Of a stretch of DNA of 64,000 nucleotides, positions 18,755-28,788 are shown piece by piece. Each line of letters opens with the position of its first letter. Position 1 is the stretch's first letter. The translations under genes were made by a program, and so were the position numbers. The notes beneath the pieces were generated by a model, which worked only from the letters and a program-made list of their open reading frames with translations, did not search any database and was not told where the DNA came from. Source of the stretch: Flammeovirgaceae bacterium (lineage in GTDB: Bacteria; Bacteroidota; Bacteroidia; Cytophagales; Cyclobacteriaceae); contig JADJMA010000005.1 of NCBI GenBank assembly GCA_016709845.1, forward strand, positions 69,693 to 133,692, in the 5' to 3' direction.

Positions 18755-19875
18755 ATGAAAACTAAATTCACTTTCTTAAGCATACTATCAGTAATCGTAG
18801 TGTTTGGAGCGGTTGCTCAGGGCGTTGAGTATGACGATGTGTATTTCAGATCAAAGGATCGGGTTGTTTTGGCAGCATCAAAACGAATACCGGTGCGTCA
18901 ATCTTCCAAAGATATGGAAGTGGTTTCTACCCTTAATCCTACGGATAGCTATTCCGCGCGAAATGTAAATCCTGAATATTTATCACAATCAACGCTTAAT
19001 CCTTCTGCTACCAGTGAGGCAGCCGCGTACTTTGTTCCAAACTACATGCCCGCCAGCGTGAATCAGAATATTAAAAAGAGTTCAGATTATACTAATTACA
19101 ACAACACTCCTTATGGAGGTTCATCTCTTTATAATCCCTATTATGGAAATAGCTGCATGTCGTGTTATGGAGGTATGGGTTCGTATGGCAGTCTTTACTC
19201 ACCTTATGGATATAGTGGCTTATCGATGTCAATGGGAATGGGATATGGCTCCATGGGCATGGGATCTATGTATGGTATGAGTCCCTGGAGCATAGGCTAC
19301 GGTATGGGTATGGGTATGGGTATGGGTATGAATTATGGCATGGGGATGAGTTACGGAATGGGAATGAGTTATGGCATGGGCTATGGTGGTTATGGTTACA
19401 ATTCAGGTTTCTATCAACCCCGGATTATAGTTACTGGCGGTGACACAAATGGTTCAGGTACGGTTTATGGAAAGCGTTCATCCCGCAGCAGCGAAATGAA
19501 CAATGTTGTTACAGCGGGTAACCGCCCAACAACTTATGTTGATAGCCAGGGCCGCACCCGAGGCTCATCGGGTCGTGTTTCCGGAAATGAAAGTAATATG
19601 AATGCAGGAAGTTATTATAAGCGGGGCTGGAGAGCCAACCCAGAAACAAATACCCGTTTATCATCGAAACAATGGGGCTACTTCTAATCCATGGCAGCAG
19701 AATAGAAAATAATGGCAATAACTCCTGGATGAATAACTCAGGCAATTCACGATCATCCAATTGGTCGGATACAAATAGAGGTGGCTCAAACATGGGTGCC
19801 ATCGGTGGCCGCAGCAGTGGTGGTAGCATAGGTGGCGGAAGTTCGTCAGGGGGTGTAAGGCACGGCAGAAACTAA
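18755..19875 (+). CDS. Exported Gly/Met/Tyr-rich protein, frameshifted near 3' end
   Basis: Protein of about 373 residues with signal peptide (MKTKFTFLSILSVIVVFGAVAQ). Residues about 130-225 are a low-complexity run of G, M, S and Y with tandem MGMGYG/GMGMSYG units. The tail is rich in Asn, Ser, Gly and Arg. The frame stops at 19687, but two one-base corrections, near 19667 and 19707, restore a continuous N/S/G-rich tail (NGATSNPWQQN, then NNGNNSWMNNSGNS) to a stop at 19875. I do not recognise a family. It is followed 31 bases later by a FadL-like porin gene. The composition suggests a surface or matrix protein, as inference. Confidence 0.6.
19301..19330 (+). repeat. Hexanucleotide tandem repeat (GGTATG)x5
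   Basis: Five exact copies of GGTATG inside the Gly/Met/Tyr-rich gene, encoding alternating Gly-Met. Degenerate copies continue to about 19393. As the unit is 6 bases, slippage changes protein length by two residues without a frameshift. Confidence 0.9.
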
Positions 19876-19906
19876 GAGGTTAAAAAACATCAACGATTTA
19901 TTAAGT

Positions 19907-21459
19907 ATGAAGAATTGGAGCAACCTGCTCATTGGAATTATCATGCTCTCACCACTAATGGCTGGTGCTCAAAGTTTTTCCGAAACAGCTCTTCTCTTCA
20001 GCCGAACCACTCCAGGGGGTAGCGCCCGCGTGTTGGGAATGGGTAGTGCTCAGGTTAGTCTGGGTGGAGATTATAGTTCTGCTTATTCCAATCCAGCCGG
20101 ATTGGGAATGTTCAATCGTTCGGAGTTTGCATTTTCCTTTGGCTACAACTCGGCCCGTAGCCAGGCATCCTATTTAAACAATACAACTTCTGAAACTAAA
20201 AATAATTTTCACGTACCAGGATTTGGTCTTGTCTTTCACAAAGATTTTAGTCAAAAAAATTGTTGAGTGGCACCTTTGGCATTACCTATAACCGTATAAA
20301 TAACTTTAATAAAAATTTTAGTTATGAAGGCACAAATTCAAACAACTCCATCGTGGATTATTTTATTGAAGATGCCAACGGACAAGAACCGAACTCCTTT
20401 TTAAAGGGAGGTGATAATTTTAATTCCCCAACAGGGCTGGCGTACAATAACTATCTAATAGAAGACTCGACTTTTATTGACCCAGCTGCCTCACCCTTAC
20501 ACTACATGTCGGTACTCGGAACCTATCCGTCAGACCCGACTGATATTCGCACCGTTCTTCAGCATGAAGAGGTCAGAACCTCAGGATATCAAAATCAATG
20601 GAGCTTATCGTATGGAGTCAATTTTTCAGATAAAATATTTTTTGGAGCTGGTTTGGGCATAACTTCCTTGCGATTTAAAGCCAACAAGACGTATCGCGAA
20701 TCTGATTTTAACTTTGTTGCTACCCCCTCTTTCAATCCGCTCGATAATCTTGTGCTTGAGGAACAAATAGAAATTAATGGTACCGGAATCAATGGAACCT
20801 TTGGCCTTATTGTGCGACCGATTGATATGATTCAAATAGGGATTTCGTACCTCACTCCAACGTTTAATAGTATAACCGACATCTATCATACTACGTTAAC
20901 AACAAAATGGAACGATTTCGATTATTTTGGTGATGGAACCTTTATCTCTAATGTGAGTGAAGAAAGTGAAGACGTTATCTCTGAATATAATTTAAAAACT
21001 CCGGCCAAACTTAACATTTGTGCATCAGTATTTATTGGAACGTCTGGCTTTATTACGGCCGATGTGGAGGTGATTAATTATTCAGGTGCCACCTATAGTT
21101 CTAACATTTCTGGAATTACATTCAATTCAGAAAATAAGGAGATAAATGAATTGTATCAATCTACGGTGAACTATCGGGTAGGTGGCGAATATCGGTACAA
21201 CAACTGGCGTGCAAGAGCGGGATATGCCTACATGCCCGATCCCCTTAAGTCAGAACAAAATGGCATTAACCGAAAGACAAACTCATTTTCAACCGGGCTG
21301 GGGTATCGCAATAAAAAATTCTATACCGATTTGGCTATCGTCTTCACGCAAGGAAAGAACTCCTATCGCCCCTATTCTATAAACTCAGTTGATAGTCCGC
21401 TGGTTGCACTTACTAATAAAGCTACCCTGGGTGTGCTTACGGTGGGTATTCCCTTTTAG
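19907..21459 (+). CDS. FadL/OmpP1-like outer-membrane protein, frameshifted
   Basis: Outer-membrane beta-barrel of about 517 residues. Signal peptide residues 1-21 (MKNWSNLLIGIIMLSPLMAGA), then ETALLFSRTTPGGSARVLGMG and SLGGDYSSAYSNPAGLGMF, the N-terminal hatch-like motif of OmpP1/FadL and PorV-type proteins. Many alternating beta strands follow and the chain ends LGVLTVGIPF with the terminal aromatic typical of outer-membrane barrels. The frame breaks at a 7-base A-run at 20253-20259; the downstream frame continues LSGTFGITYNRINNF. Its location beside proS is recurrent in Bacteroidota as far as I recall. Transport substrate unknown. Confidence 0.8.
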
Positions 21460-21964
21460 TTTTTATTTACTGCTTTCACAATTTCATCCAACGGTATCTC
21501 TTCACCCGAAAGACTTACGTGCGCCTGACGATAAAACGGAATTCGCTGCGAGCGGAGAAATTCAATCTGATCTTTTAACTCTTCCGGATGTACACCAGCA
21601 AACAAAGGGCGCTCCTCCAAGGCAGTTTTAAGAATACGATTAGCTATTTCCGGTGGCCGGAACATCTAAAAAAATAGTGAGCCCGTTTTTGTTCATGTAC
21701 GCCATATTGTCAAAAAATACTGGCGTGCCACCACCGGTAGCGATTACAAAATCAGCATGCCCTTCGTCAATTTTTGTAAACATTCTGATTCTTCTTTTCG
21801 GAAAAATGATTCCCCATATCGTTTAAAAATTGATTTTACAGGAAGACCTATGGATTTCTCGATCTCGGCATCCAGATCAAAAAAGCAATAGACAATTTTT
21901 CAGCAAGCTGTTTCCCTAAGGTTGATTTTCCACATCCCGGAAGACCGACTAAAAATATTTTCAT
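21456..21964 (-). CDS. aroK: Shikimate kinase, two frameshifts
   Basis: Shikimate kinase of about 169 residues reconstructed from three frame segments. The N-terminus MKIFLVGLPGCGKSTLG holds the P-loop, FFDLDAEIEKSIGLPV the shikimate-binding aspartate, then SIFKRYGESFFRKEE, TGGGTPVFFDNM and the C-terminal LEERPLFAG. It phosphorylates shikimate in aromatic amino acid synthesis. Frame changes are needed at about 21780 and 21662. The ATG at 21964 overlaps the stop of the upstream BT_3928-like gene by 4 bases, so they form one operon. It converges with the FadL-like gene with a 4-base overlap. Confidence 0.8.
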
Positions 21965-23069
21965 TTTAATAAATCCAATACTTCGCTTGCCATAGGCGTA
22001 TTGTTATGATGCCAATTACCCAATACAGTACCATTTTTCCATAAGGCAATGCCTGGGTTTGATCGAAGGATTGTCTTCAACACAGTAGCATCGGCATAGT
22101 AATAAGGTATCGCCAATTGATGCTCATGTCTAAAGTTTTCCATAGCCTCTGCACCGGATGAAGTGAGCACAAAGCAATCCACCTTTCCTTCTAATTCCTT
22201 TGTTAAAGTGCGAATCGCTGCAATATTATTAACAGACGCTTTGTTTACATCATAGATAACGACCAATAACTTGTTTCCTTCAAAGGTATAAGAGGTCATA
22301 TCCTCCCCTTCAGGACTACTTACTGAGTAATCGGTAATCTTCGGTTTAATTTTATCTTCATTTAAAACATGCGATGAAACATATTTGTAGCCATCATCGG
22401 CCGACAGGAATTTAGTATCGCGAACTTCCTTGCCTTCCTTTTCAAAAATGTATTCGATTATAGGCTGTTCGGGGGGCAATCATTTGCTGAGGTATGTTGT
22501 TGCCAACTCTGTAAGCTCGAAAATCAATAAAAGGCAAATGCCGGATTGCGTAAATTCCAACAACCAACGAGAGTGTGCCCATCGCTATAACGGCAGCATT
22601 TCCTACTTTTTCGCGCAAAAGTGGTTTGTAATTTTTACGATACCAGAATATATGAAGCACAAAAACCATTAGTACAATGTCTTTGGTAAACGACTCCCAG
22701 GGAGTAAGTTTAATGGCATCGCCAAAACAGCCGCAATCTGTTACTTTATTAAAGTAAGCTGAGTAAAAAGTAAGAAAGGTAAAGAAGGTCATCATGAGCA
22801 ACAGCAACCACGCTGTGAGGTTCATACGCCAGTAAATTAAAATTGCCACACCCAATACCAGTTCGAGTACAATCATGATCATCGCGATTTCCAACGCCCA
22901 AGGGATGAAGTAATGAAAGAAAGACCCGAAGTCGGCTGTGAATACTTCAAAGTATTCTTCCATTTTTATTTGAGTGCCGATAGGGTCATTCAATTTGATG
23001 AGGCCGGAAAAATCAAAAGACCGCCAACAAAAATCGGGAGAATGGATCAACGTACTTATTACTAATCAT
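21961..23069 (-). CDS. BT_3928-like DoxX-type membrane protein, frameshifted
   Basis: Protein of about 370 residues made of two halves. The first half has four membrane helices and LIKLNDPIGTQIKMEEY and YFNKVTDCGCFGDAIKLTPW, a DoxX-like/methylamine-utilisation MauE-like domain with a paired-cysteine CGC motif. The second half is soluble and thioredoxin-like in layout (NKLLVVIYDVNKASVNNI, CFVLTSSGAEAM, NPGIALWKNGTVLGNW) but lacks a CxxC. Two frameshifts are needed: at the G-run at plus 22471-22476 joining the halves and near 23005. The ATG at 23069 overlaps the DUF1599 stop as ATGA. Role unknown; a thiol-redox function is inferred from the layout. Confidence 0.72.
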
Positions 23070-23633
23070 GATGCTTGTTTCTGGTTACTGGAATCTTGTC
23101 CGTTTAATAGAATGAGGCAAAACACAGAATAATTAATCATATCTTGATAGTTTGCTCTTACTCCCTCGCTGGAAAGCGTTTTTCCCTTGTTATCTTCTAT
23201 CTGCTTTACCCGAAGTAGTTTCATTAAGATAATATCCGTCATCGAACTTACCCGCATATCGCGCCAAGCCTCGGCATAGTCGTGATTTTTATTTTGTAAT
23301 AAATCAAATGTCTCGTTAATGGCTTCTGTATAAGGGTTCTAACTCAGCATACGATAAATCTATTTTTTCTGAATCTTTTAATCTGAATTGGATCATCGCC
23401 ATGATGCAGTAATTAATAATGCCTACAAAGTCATCCTGAATGGGGTCGTCCACTTTTTGTACACCCTTTTCCTGTATGCTGCGGATACGCTGTGCTTTGA
23501 TGTAGATCTGATCCGTGATGGAGGAAAGGCGTAGCACACGCCAGGCAGTTCCATAATCGTGCGTCTTACGGGCAAATAATGCTTGGCAGGTGGCTATCAC
23601 CTCTTTATATTCGTGGACAGTTTTCTCATTCAT
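23066..23633 (-). CDS. Two-repeat DUF1599 protein, frameshifted
   Basis: Protein of about 190 residues consisting of two copies of the DUF1599 helical unit. Copy one has KTHDYGTAWRVLRLSSITD and copy two KNHDYAEAWRDMRVSSMTD; both continue with I-x-x-K-x-x-R-h-x-x-I-(Q/E). DUF1599 belongs to the nucleotide-modification-associated group, related to thymidylate and hydroxymethyltransferase contexts; its own activity is unknown to me. The frame breaks near 23333 between the two repeats. The start ATG is at 23631-23633. The 3' end overlaps the BT_3928-like gene by 4 bases. The 5' end faces folP with only 5 bases between the start codons. Confidence 0.75.
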
Positions 23634-23638
23634 ATACG

Positions 23639-24484
23639 GTGCAAAGTAAATTATTTTCAGCCAACAAAACACTTAACGTTCAGAGTAAGATCATTGATCT
23701 CGGTACGCCCAAAGTAATGGGCATCCTCAATGTAACTCCCGATAGTTTTTATGATGGTGGAAAATTCGTTGATGAAGTTAGTGTAGTTAAGCAGGTCGAA
23801 AAAATGCTTGCCGAAGGAGCTGATTTTATTGATGTTGGTGGTTATTCATCACGCCCCGATGCGGATGATATCAACGAGGCTGAAGAACTGGCTCGGATTA
23901 TTCCTGTTGTTAAAATTTTGTTAAAAGAATTTCCTTCATCAATAATCTCCATTGATACGTTCCGGTCAGAAGTAGCCAAAGCGGCTATTGACTGCGGTGC
24001 CGCTTTGGTAAATGACATTTCAGCGGGTGAGTTAGACAAAGCTATGATTGAAACGGTTGCTGCTTTGCAGGTTCCGTACATTGCCATGCACATGCAAGGC
24101 ACACCACAAACAATGACTCAGTTTACAAACTATACAAATCTGACAAAAGAAATCATTGACTACTTCCATCATAAGATTTTTCAACTCCAATCGGCAGGCA
24201 TAAAAGATATCATTATCGATCCGGGTTTTGGGTTTGCCAAAACAGTTGATCAAAATTTTGAGCTTCTCAATAAACTTGATCACCTGCAGGTTTTTGAAAA
24301 ACCCATACTTGTCGGGCTTTCGCGAAAATCTATGATTTGGCGAACCTTAAAAACAAAACCCGAGTCAGCGTTAAATGGAACTACCGTTTTAAATACGCTT
24401 GCCTTGTTAAAAGGTGCATCTATTTTACGTGTACATGATGTGAAAGAAGCCAAGGAGGTTATTCAGTTGATGAATCATCTTTAA
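23639..24484 (+). CDS. folP: Dihydropteroate synthase
   Basis: About 281 residues, making dihydropteroate from 4-aminobenzoate and the pterin diphosphate in folate synthesis. Signature blocks are KVMGILNVTPDSFYDGG near residues 25-41, DVGGYSSRPDA near 70, SIDTFRSEVA near 105, NDISAGELD near 126 and DPGFGFAKTVDQN near 195. I prefer the GTG at 23639; an in-frame upstream opening exists but would run into the DUF1599 gene. It lies 37 bases before cdaA on the same strand, a pairing common in Bacteroidota. The frame is intact. Confidence 0.92.
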   Translation: MQSKLFSANKTLNVQSKIIDLGTPKVMGILNVTPDSFYDGGKFVDEVSVVKQVEKMLAEGADFIDVGGYSSRPDADDINEAEELARIIPVVKILLKEFPSSIISIDTFRSEVAKAAIDCGAALVNDISAGELDKAMIETVAALQVPYIAMHMQGTPQTMTQFTNYTNLTKEIIDYFHHKIFQLQSAGIKDIIIDPGFGFAKTVDQNFELLNKLDHLQVFEKPILVGLSRKSMIWRTLKTKPESALNGTTVLNTLALLKGASILRVHDVKEAKEVIQLMNHL

Positions 24485-24509
24485 AATCCAAATAGCCAAA
24501 CAGTTTCAT

Positions 24510-24517
24510 TACCTTTG
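24510..24517 (+). promoter_or_regulatory. Candidate -7 promoter element
   Basis: TACCTTTG fits the Bacteroidota -7 consensus and ends 4 bases before the cdaA ATG, which would give an almost leaderless transcript. No -33 partner is visible, and cdaA may simply be read from the folP promoter. Confidence 0.35.
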
Positions 24518-24521
24518 TTAG

Positions 24522-25388
24522 ATGATTCTTGCCTTCAAAATAGGGTTTCTGGAAGTAAGTTGGGTGGATCTGATTGATATAGGCCTGGTATCCATTCTAC
24601 TTTATCAGGTTTATAAATTGATTCGAGGGAGCCTTGCGGTTAACATCTTCCTTGGTATTCTCGCCCTTTACCTAATCTATCTGATTGTGCGCGCTGCCCA
24701 GATGGAATTGCTTGCAACCATCTTAGGTCAGTTTATGGGCGTGGGGGTGTTAGCCATGATTATTCTATTTCAGCCAGAAATTCGAAAATTCTTATTGCTG
24801 ATTGGGCGTTCCACGGAAATCAATCGGGATAATATTTTTAAGAGTTTTACGAATTGGGGTAGCGAACATCATGACGATTTCGATATTCATGAACTTATAG
24901 AGGCGGTTAAAACATTAAAAGCCTCGCACACCGGAGCTTTAATTGTTTTCTCAAGAGATATTGAGTTAAGATTTTACGTGGAGACGGGTGATCCACTTGA
25001 CGCTAAAGTTAATAGGCGCTTGTTGATTTCCATTTTTAAAAAGAATAGTCCGTTGCATGATGGGGCGATCATCATTTACAAAGGTCGCATTAAAGCAGCG
25101 CGGTGTGTACTACCCGTTAGTGAAAACGATCATTTGCCTCCTCAATTTGGCTTGCGTCATCGATCAGCAATTGGCATGAGTGAAGTTACTGATACCCTGT
25201 TATTAGCGATCTCAGAAGAAACGGGTCGATTGATTTTATCCAGAAATGGAAAATACTTGCGTGGACTTAAACTTAAGCAAGTGGAGCAAAAAATTATGGA
25301 ATACCTTCATAATACTGAACCTAAAAACTGGGAAGAAATATCTATAGAAGCCGAATCGTTTGAGCCCCACGAAACGAAAGCTGAATAA
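24522..25388 (+). CDS. cdaA: Diadenylate cyclase CdaA
   Basis: 288-residue membrane enzyme making the second messenger c-di-AMP from two ATP. Three N-terminal helices span residues about 12-85. The DAC domain has SPLHDGAIIIYKGRI (DGA motif) near residue 180 and GLRHRSAIGMSE (RHR motif) near 215. Length is normal. It follows folP and is followed after 18 bases by the ATG of a secreted WD40-caspase gene on the same strand. The CdaR/YbbR regulator that accompanies cdaA in Firmicutes is not here. Confidence 0.93.
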   Translation: MILAFKIGFLEVSWVDLIDIGLVSILLYQVYKLIRGSLAVNIFLGILALYLIYLIVRAAQMELLATILGQFMGVGVLAMIILFQPEIRKFLLLIGRSTEINRDNIFKSFTNWGSEHHDDFDIHELIEAVKTLKASHTGALIVFSRDIELRFYVETGDPLDAKVNRRLLISIFKKNSPLHDGAIIIYKGRIKAARCVLPVSENDHLPPQFGLRHRSAIGMSEVTDTLLLAISEETGRLILSRNGKYLRGLKLKQVEQKIMEYLHNTEPKNWEEISIEAESFEPHETKAE

Positions 25389-25406
25389 TCTCTATTGTTA
25401 TCGGAT

Positions 25407-28400
25407 ATGAAGTACCTCGTCACACTGATCTTACTTTTTAGTGTTCTCCATTCAAAAGGCCAAAACATAGAAACCATTATACAAAAAGGCCACGAGTTAG
25501 CTGTGCTTACAGTGGCTGTTAGTCCCGATAGTAATTATGTTGCCACGGGTAGCCGCGATAAATCAGCTAAGTTGTGGGAACTTTCAACAGGAAGAGAAGT
25601 TAGAAGTTTTCTGGGTCACCAATTCTCAGTGAATAGCCTTGCCTTTAGCAGCGATGGCAAATATCTGATTACCGGAAACGGAGATCAAACTGCCAAAGTG
25701 TGGGAAGTTATCACGGGCAAAGAAATACTTTCTGTACATCCGGATAAAGAACGCCTTACCGATGTTGTGTTTGATCCGAAAGGAAAATTTTTTGTTACCG
25801 TTGGCTTTGGAGGAAAAGCTGTTGTTTGGGAATTTCCCTCTAAAAAGAAATTAAAAGAATTACCCGCTGATGGATACACCGGCTCTTCCGGTGGAATTTA
25901 TTTAGCCATAAGTGCAAATGGCGAATGGCTTGCCATTGGCGAAGACAATAGTGTGGCTAATGTTTATAAAACCGCAACCTGGGAGAATGCCTATAAATTT
26001 AGTTTCTCTGAATACTCTTCGTGTGGTGGATGTTATACTGACGTTGATTTTTCTTCTGACAGTCGCTTTCTTTTAAAAACAACTAACCGGGGTGAAGCCG
26101 CAAAATATGATTTACGAACCGGTCAATTAGCAATTCGCTTTCGCAAAAAAGTTGAAGATCTAAGTTCGGGTGTGTTTAGTCGCGACAATAAACAGGTAGC
26201 CATTTGTACCAAAAAAGAAGTAACCATCTACAATGCGCAAAGTGGCGACTCCATTAAAAGTATTAATCCCGATATTAAATCAGATATTAATCAAGCGGTT
26301 TTTACTGCTAATGGTAAGCAAGTGTTGTTAGCCTGCGACAATAATGTGGTATTGATATGGGACATCGCAAAAAATAAAAAAGTTGGTGAGCTAACCGGTT
26401 TTTTAAATCAACGCGACAAAGGTGGTTTAACCTACGACCCCAATTCATATTGGGATTCATACATCGCCAAATACCTTCGTTATAAAAATGATATTTTACT
26501 TAGTCGCGATAACAAAACATTATTGAAAGGAAAGTTTGGCTCCAAAGTAAAGCGATGGGATGTTGCCTCCGGAAAAACAGAAATGGAATACGTTGGCCAT
26601 GAAAAAGCTGCTATTTGTTACCAATATAGTCGCGATGGAAAAAAATTAATTACTGGCGGTGGCGATGGAAAAATAATTGTTTGGAATGCAGAAACTGGTG
26701 ATACCATCATGACGATTCCTTCGTATCAAGAACCCGTTCTTGATATTCGGTTTAACAGCGATGAAACACAAATTCTTAGCAGCAGTTGGGACGCCTCTGT
26801 TAAAATTCACGATGCTGTTACTGGTCAGCGACTTTTTTATTACGATTCAAAAAATGGATCGGCCTATAAAGTACAGTTTAGTCGCAACGATCTTTATATT
26901 ATAACAGCCGATTTGCCAACCGGATTGCGCATGATGGAAATTGATACGCAAACAACAATCCGGGATTTTATTGGACATACGGCAACCGTTTCAGTTATTG
27001 AACTAACACAAGACGGAAAAAAATTGTTAAGCGCAAGTTGGGATGGCACCATGCGCTTATGGGATATAGCCACCGGACTAACGGATAGAAAATATACAGG
27101 CCATGTTGGCGAAATTCACGCAGCTATTTTTAGCAAAGATGAAGCCGCCATATACAGTGGTGGCACAGATCGCACGATAAGGCGGTGGGATGTCGCCACC
27201 GGAAAAGTAACCGCTACCTTTGTTGGTCATCAAAGTGAAGTTACCAGTCTTCAACTTACAAGCGATGAAAAAATGTTGATCAGCCACAGTGTTGATGGCG
27301 CAACTAAGTTCTGGAACTTAACAACAGGTAAAGAATTTTTTGAACACATTCACTTTGGTGAAAAGGAGTGGATGGTAAAAAATCCAGAGGGTTATTTTAA
27401 TGGCACACAGGATGCGCGCCAATACATTCATTTTGTAGATGGATTAAAGACTTACAGCGTAGATCAATTCTTTAATGAATTTTATCGTCCTGACTTATTA
27501 CCTAAAATCTTTCAAAACAGAGGTAGTGATAATTACAAAGGCATACAAGGAAAACTCAATACTTCACCTCCACCGGGTATTCGCGTAGCAACTGTGCCTG
27601 GAGATAACGAAACGCAAGCCGAAGTACTCATTAAAATGACTGACATGGGTGGTGGCATTGAAACAGTAAAGCTCTTCCATAATGGAAAAAATATTGCAAT
27701 AAATAAAGAAGCTTTAAAACTTCCATCCCGTAAAGGCGAAAGCACTACCTATCGGCATACCATTAATCTGATTGGCGGAACCAACACCATCACAGCATCA
27801 GCCAGCAACAAAGATAGAATTGAATCCGACCCGCAATCAGTAGAAGTAGTTTCGGATCGGGCGAGTAAGAGTAGTGTATGTTATATTCTGTCGATTGGCA
27901 TCAACCAATATAAAAATCCAAAGATGACTTTGAACTATGCACGATCCGATGCCGAATCGTTTGGTAAAGTAGTTGACGAAAAGGGTACACTTTTTAAAAA
28001 CATTGAATTGCATAGTTTGTACGATGCCGATGCCACAAAGGAAAACATTTTGAAAAAATTAGAAGAGCTGGCAGGCAAGGTACATCAGGAGGACGTATTT
28101 ATTTTTTACTACGCAGGTCATGGCAGTATGGTGGACAATCAGTTCTTCTTTATTCCTACTGGCAGTAGTCGATTGTATGATCTATCTTCCCTCCAAAAAG
28201 ATGCTATTGAGGCAAGCGTGTTGCAGGATAAATTAAAAAATATAAAGGCTTTGAAACAACTTATCGTGATGGATGCGTGTCAATCGGGAGGATCGGTTGA
28301 GTTATTGGCTACTCGTGGCGCTGCCGAAGAGAAGGCGATTGCACAGCTTTCGCGGAGTGCGGGCATTCATGTAATGGCTTCGGCTGGCAGCGAACAATTT

Positions 28401-28634
28401 GCAACCGAGTTTGCGGAGTTGGGCCATGGGTTATTTACATACCTCCTTATAAAAGCTTTACAAGGCGATGCCGATGGCGCGCCTAAAGATGGTAAGGTTA
28501 CTATCTACGAGTTAAAATCTTATTTGGATGATCAGGTTCCCGAGTTAACTCAAAAGATGAAAGGCAAACCTCAATATCCTTATACGTTTTCACGCGGGCA
28601 AGATTTTCCTATTGTGCTTGAGAATGAGAAGTAA
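25407..28634 (+). CDS. Secreted WD40-repeat caspase-family (C14) protein
   Basis: 1075-residue protein. I start at the ATG at 25407 because it opens a signal peptide (MKYLVTLILLFSVLHSKGQ); a TTG four codons upstream is open. Residues about 20-640 are WD40 repeats with regular GH...D...(V/A)KLW units, e.g. GHQFSVNSLAFSSDGKYLIT and GHTATVSVIELTQDGKKLLS. A beta-rich linker follows to about 820. The C-terminal caspase-like domain has VCYILSIGINQY, the catalytic His in YYAGHGS near residue 905 and the catalytic Cys in VMDACQSGG near 955. Both dyad residues are present, so it may be an active cysteine protease. It lies 18 bases after cdaA. Substrate and trigger are unknown. Confidence 0.88.
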   Translation: MKYLVTLILLFSVLHSKGQNIETIIQKGHELAVLTVAVSPDSNYVATGSRDKSAKLWELSTGREVRSFLGHQFSVNSLAFSSDGKYLITGNGDQTAKVWEVITGKEILSVHPDKERLTDVVFDPKGKFFVTVGFGGKAVVWEFPSKKKLKELPADGYTGSSGGIYLAISANGEWLAIGEDNSVANVYKTATWENAYKFSFSEYSSCGGCYTDVDFSSDSRFLLKTTNRGEAAKYDLRTGQLAIRFRKKVEDLSSGVFSRDNKQVAICTKKEVTIYNAQSGDSIKSINPDIKSDINQAVFTANGKQVLLACDNNVVLIWDIAKNKKVGELTGFLNQRDKGGLTYDPNSYWDSYIAKYLRYKNDILLSRDNKTLLKGKFGSKVKRWDVASGKTEMEYVGHEKAAICYQYSRDGKKLITGGGDGKIIVWNAETGDTIMTIPSYQEPVLDIRFNSDETQILSSSWDASVKIHDAVTGQRLFYYDSKNGSAYKVQFSRNDLYIITADLPTGLRMMEIDTQTTIRDFIGHTATVSVIELTQDGKKLLSASWDGTMRLWDIATGLTDRKYTGHVGEIHAAIFSKDEAAIYSGGTDRTIRRWDVATGKVTATFVGHQSEVTSLQLTSDEKMLISHSVDGATKFWNLTTGKEFFEHIHFGEKEWMVKNPEGYFNGTQDARQYIHFVDGLKTYSVDQFFNEFYRPDLLPKIFQNRGSDNYKGIQGKLNTSPPPGIRVATVPGDNETQAEVLIKMTDMGGGIETVKLFHNGKNIAINKEALKLPSRKGESTTYRHTINLIGGTNTITASASNKDRIESDPQSVEVVSDRASKSSVCYILSIGINQYKNPKMTLNYARSDAESFGKVVDEKGTLFKNIELHSLYDADATKENILKKLEELAGKVHQEDVFIFYYAGHGSMVDNQFFFIPTGSSRLYDLSSLQKDAIEASVLQDKLKNIKALKQLIVMDACQSGGSVELLATRGAAEEKAIAQLSRSAGIHVMASAGSEQFATEFAELGHGLFTYLLIKALQGDADGAPKDGKVTIYELKSYLDDQVPELTQKMKGKPQYPYTFSRGQDFPIVLENEK

Positions 28635-28636
28635 TG

Positions 28637-28708
28637 TAGCCACTGATTCAAGGATTCATACTGAAACACTCGGCTACTCAAGCAAAACAATCAGTGAATC
28701 TGTGGCTA
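28637..28708. repeat. Imperfect inverted repeat after the caspase gene
   Basis: The 20 bases at 28637-28656 pair with those at 28689-28708 with 17 matches, giving a long stem with a 32-base loop. No T-run follows. It could be a terminator-like structure or a small non-coding palindromic element. Confidence 0.55.
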
Positions 28709-28788
28709 TGAACTTACAGTACGATGCAATCTGCTAATCACTCAGAATTTTGTAACTTCGTATTAGTAAACCAAACTAGATAGTATGA

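Noticed and set aside
19301..19393. CRISPR-like or intergenic repeat array
   Set aside because: The units are 6 bases, contiguous, without spacers, and lie inside a coding region.
19509..19829. Proline-rich 106-codon minus-strand frame
   Set aside because: Composition reflects the Gly/Ser-rich gene on the other strand.
25407..28634. Caspase-based phage-defence system
   Set aside because: The protein has a signal peptide and lies in a housekeeping operon; no TIR, NLR, gasdermin or mobile genes are nearby.
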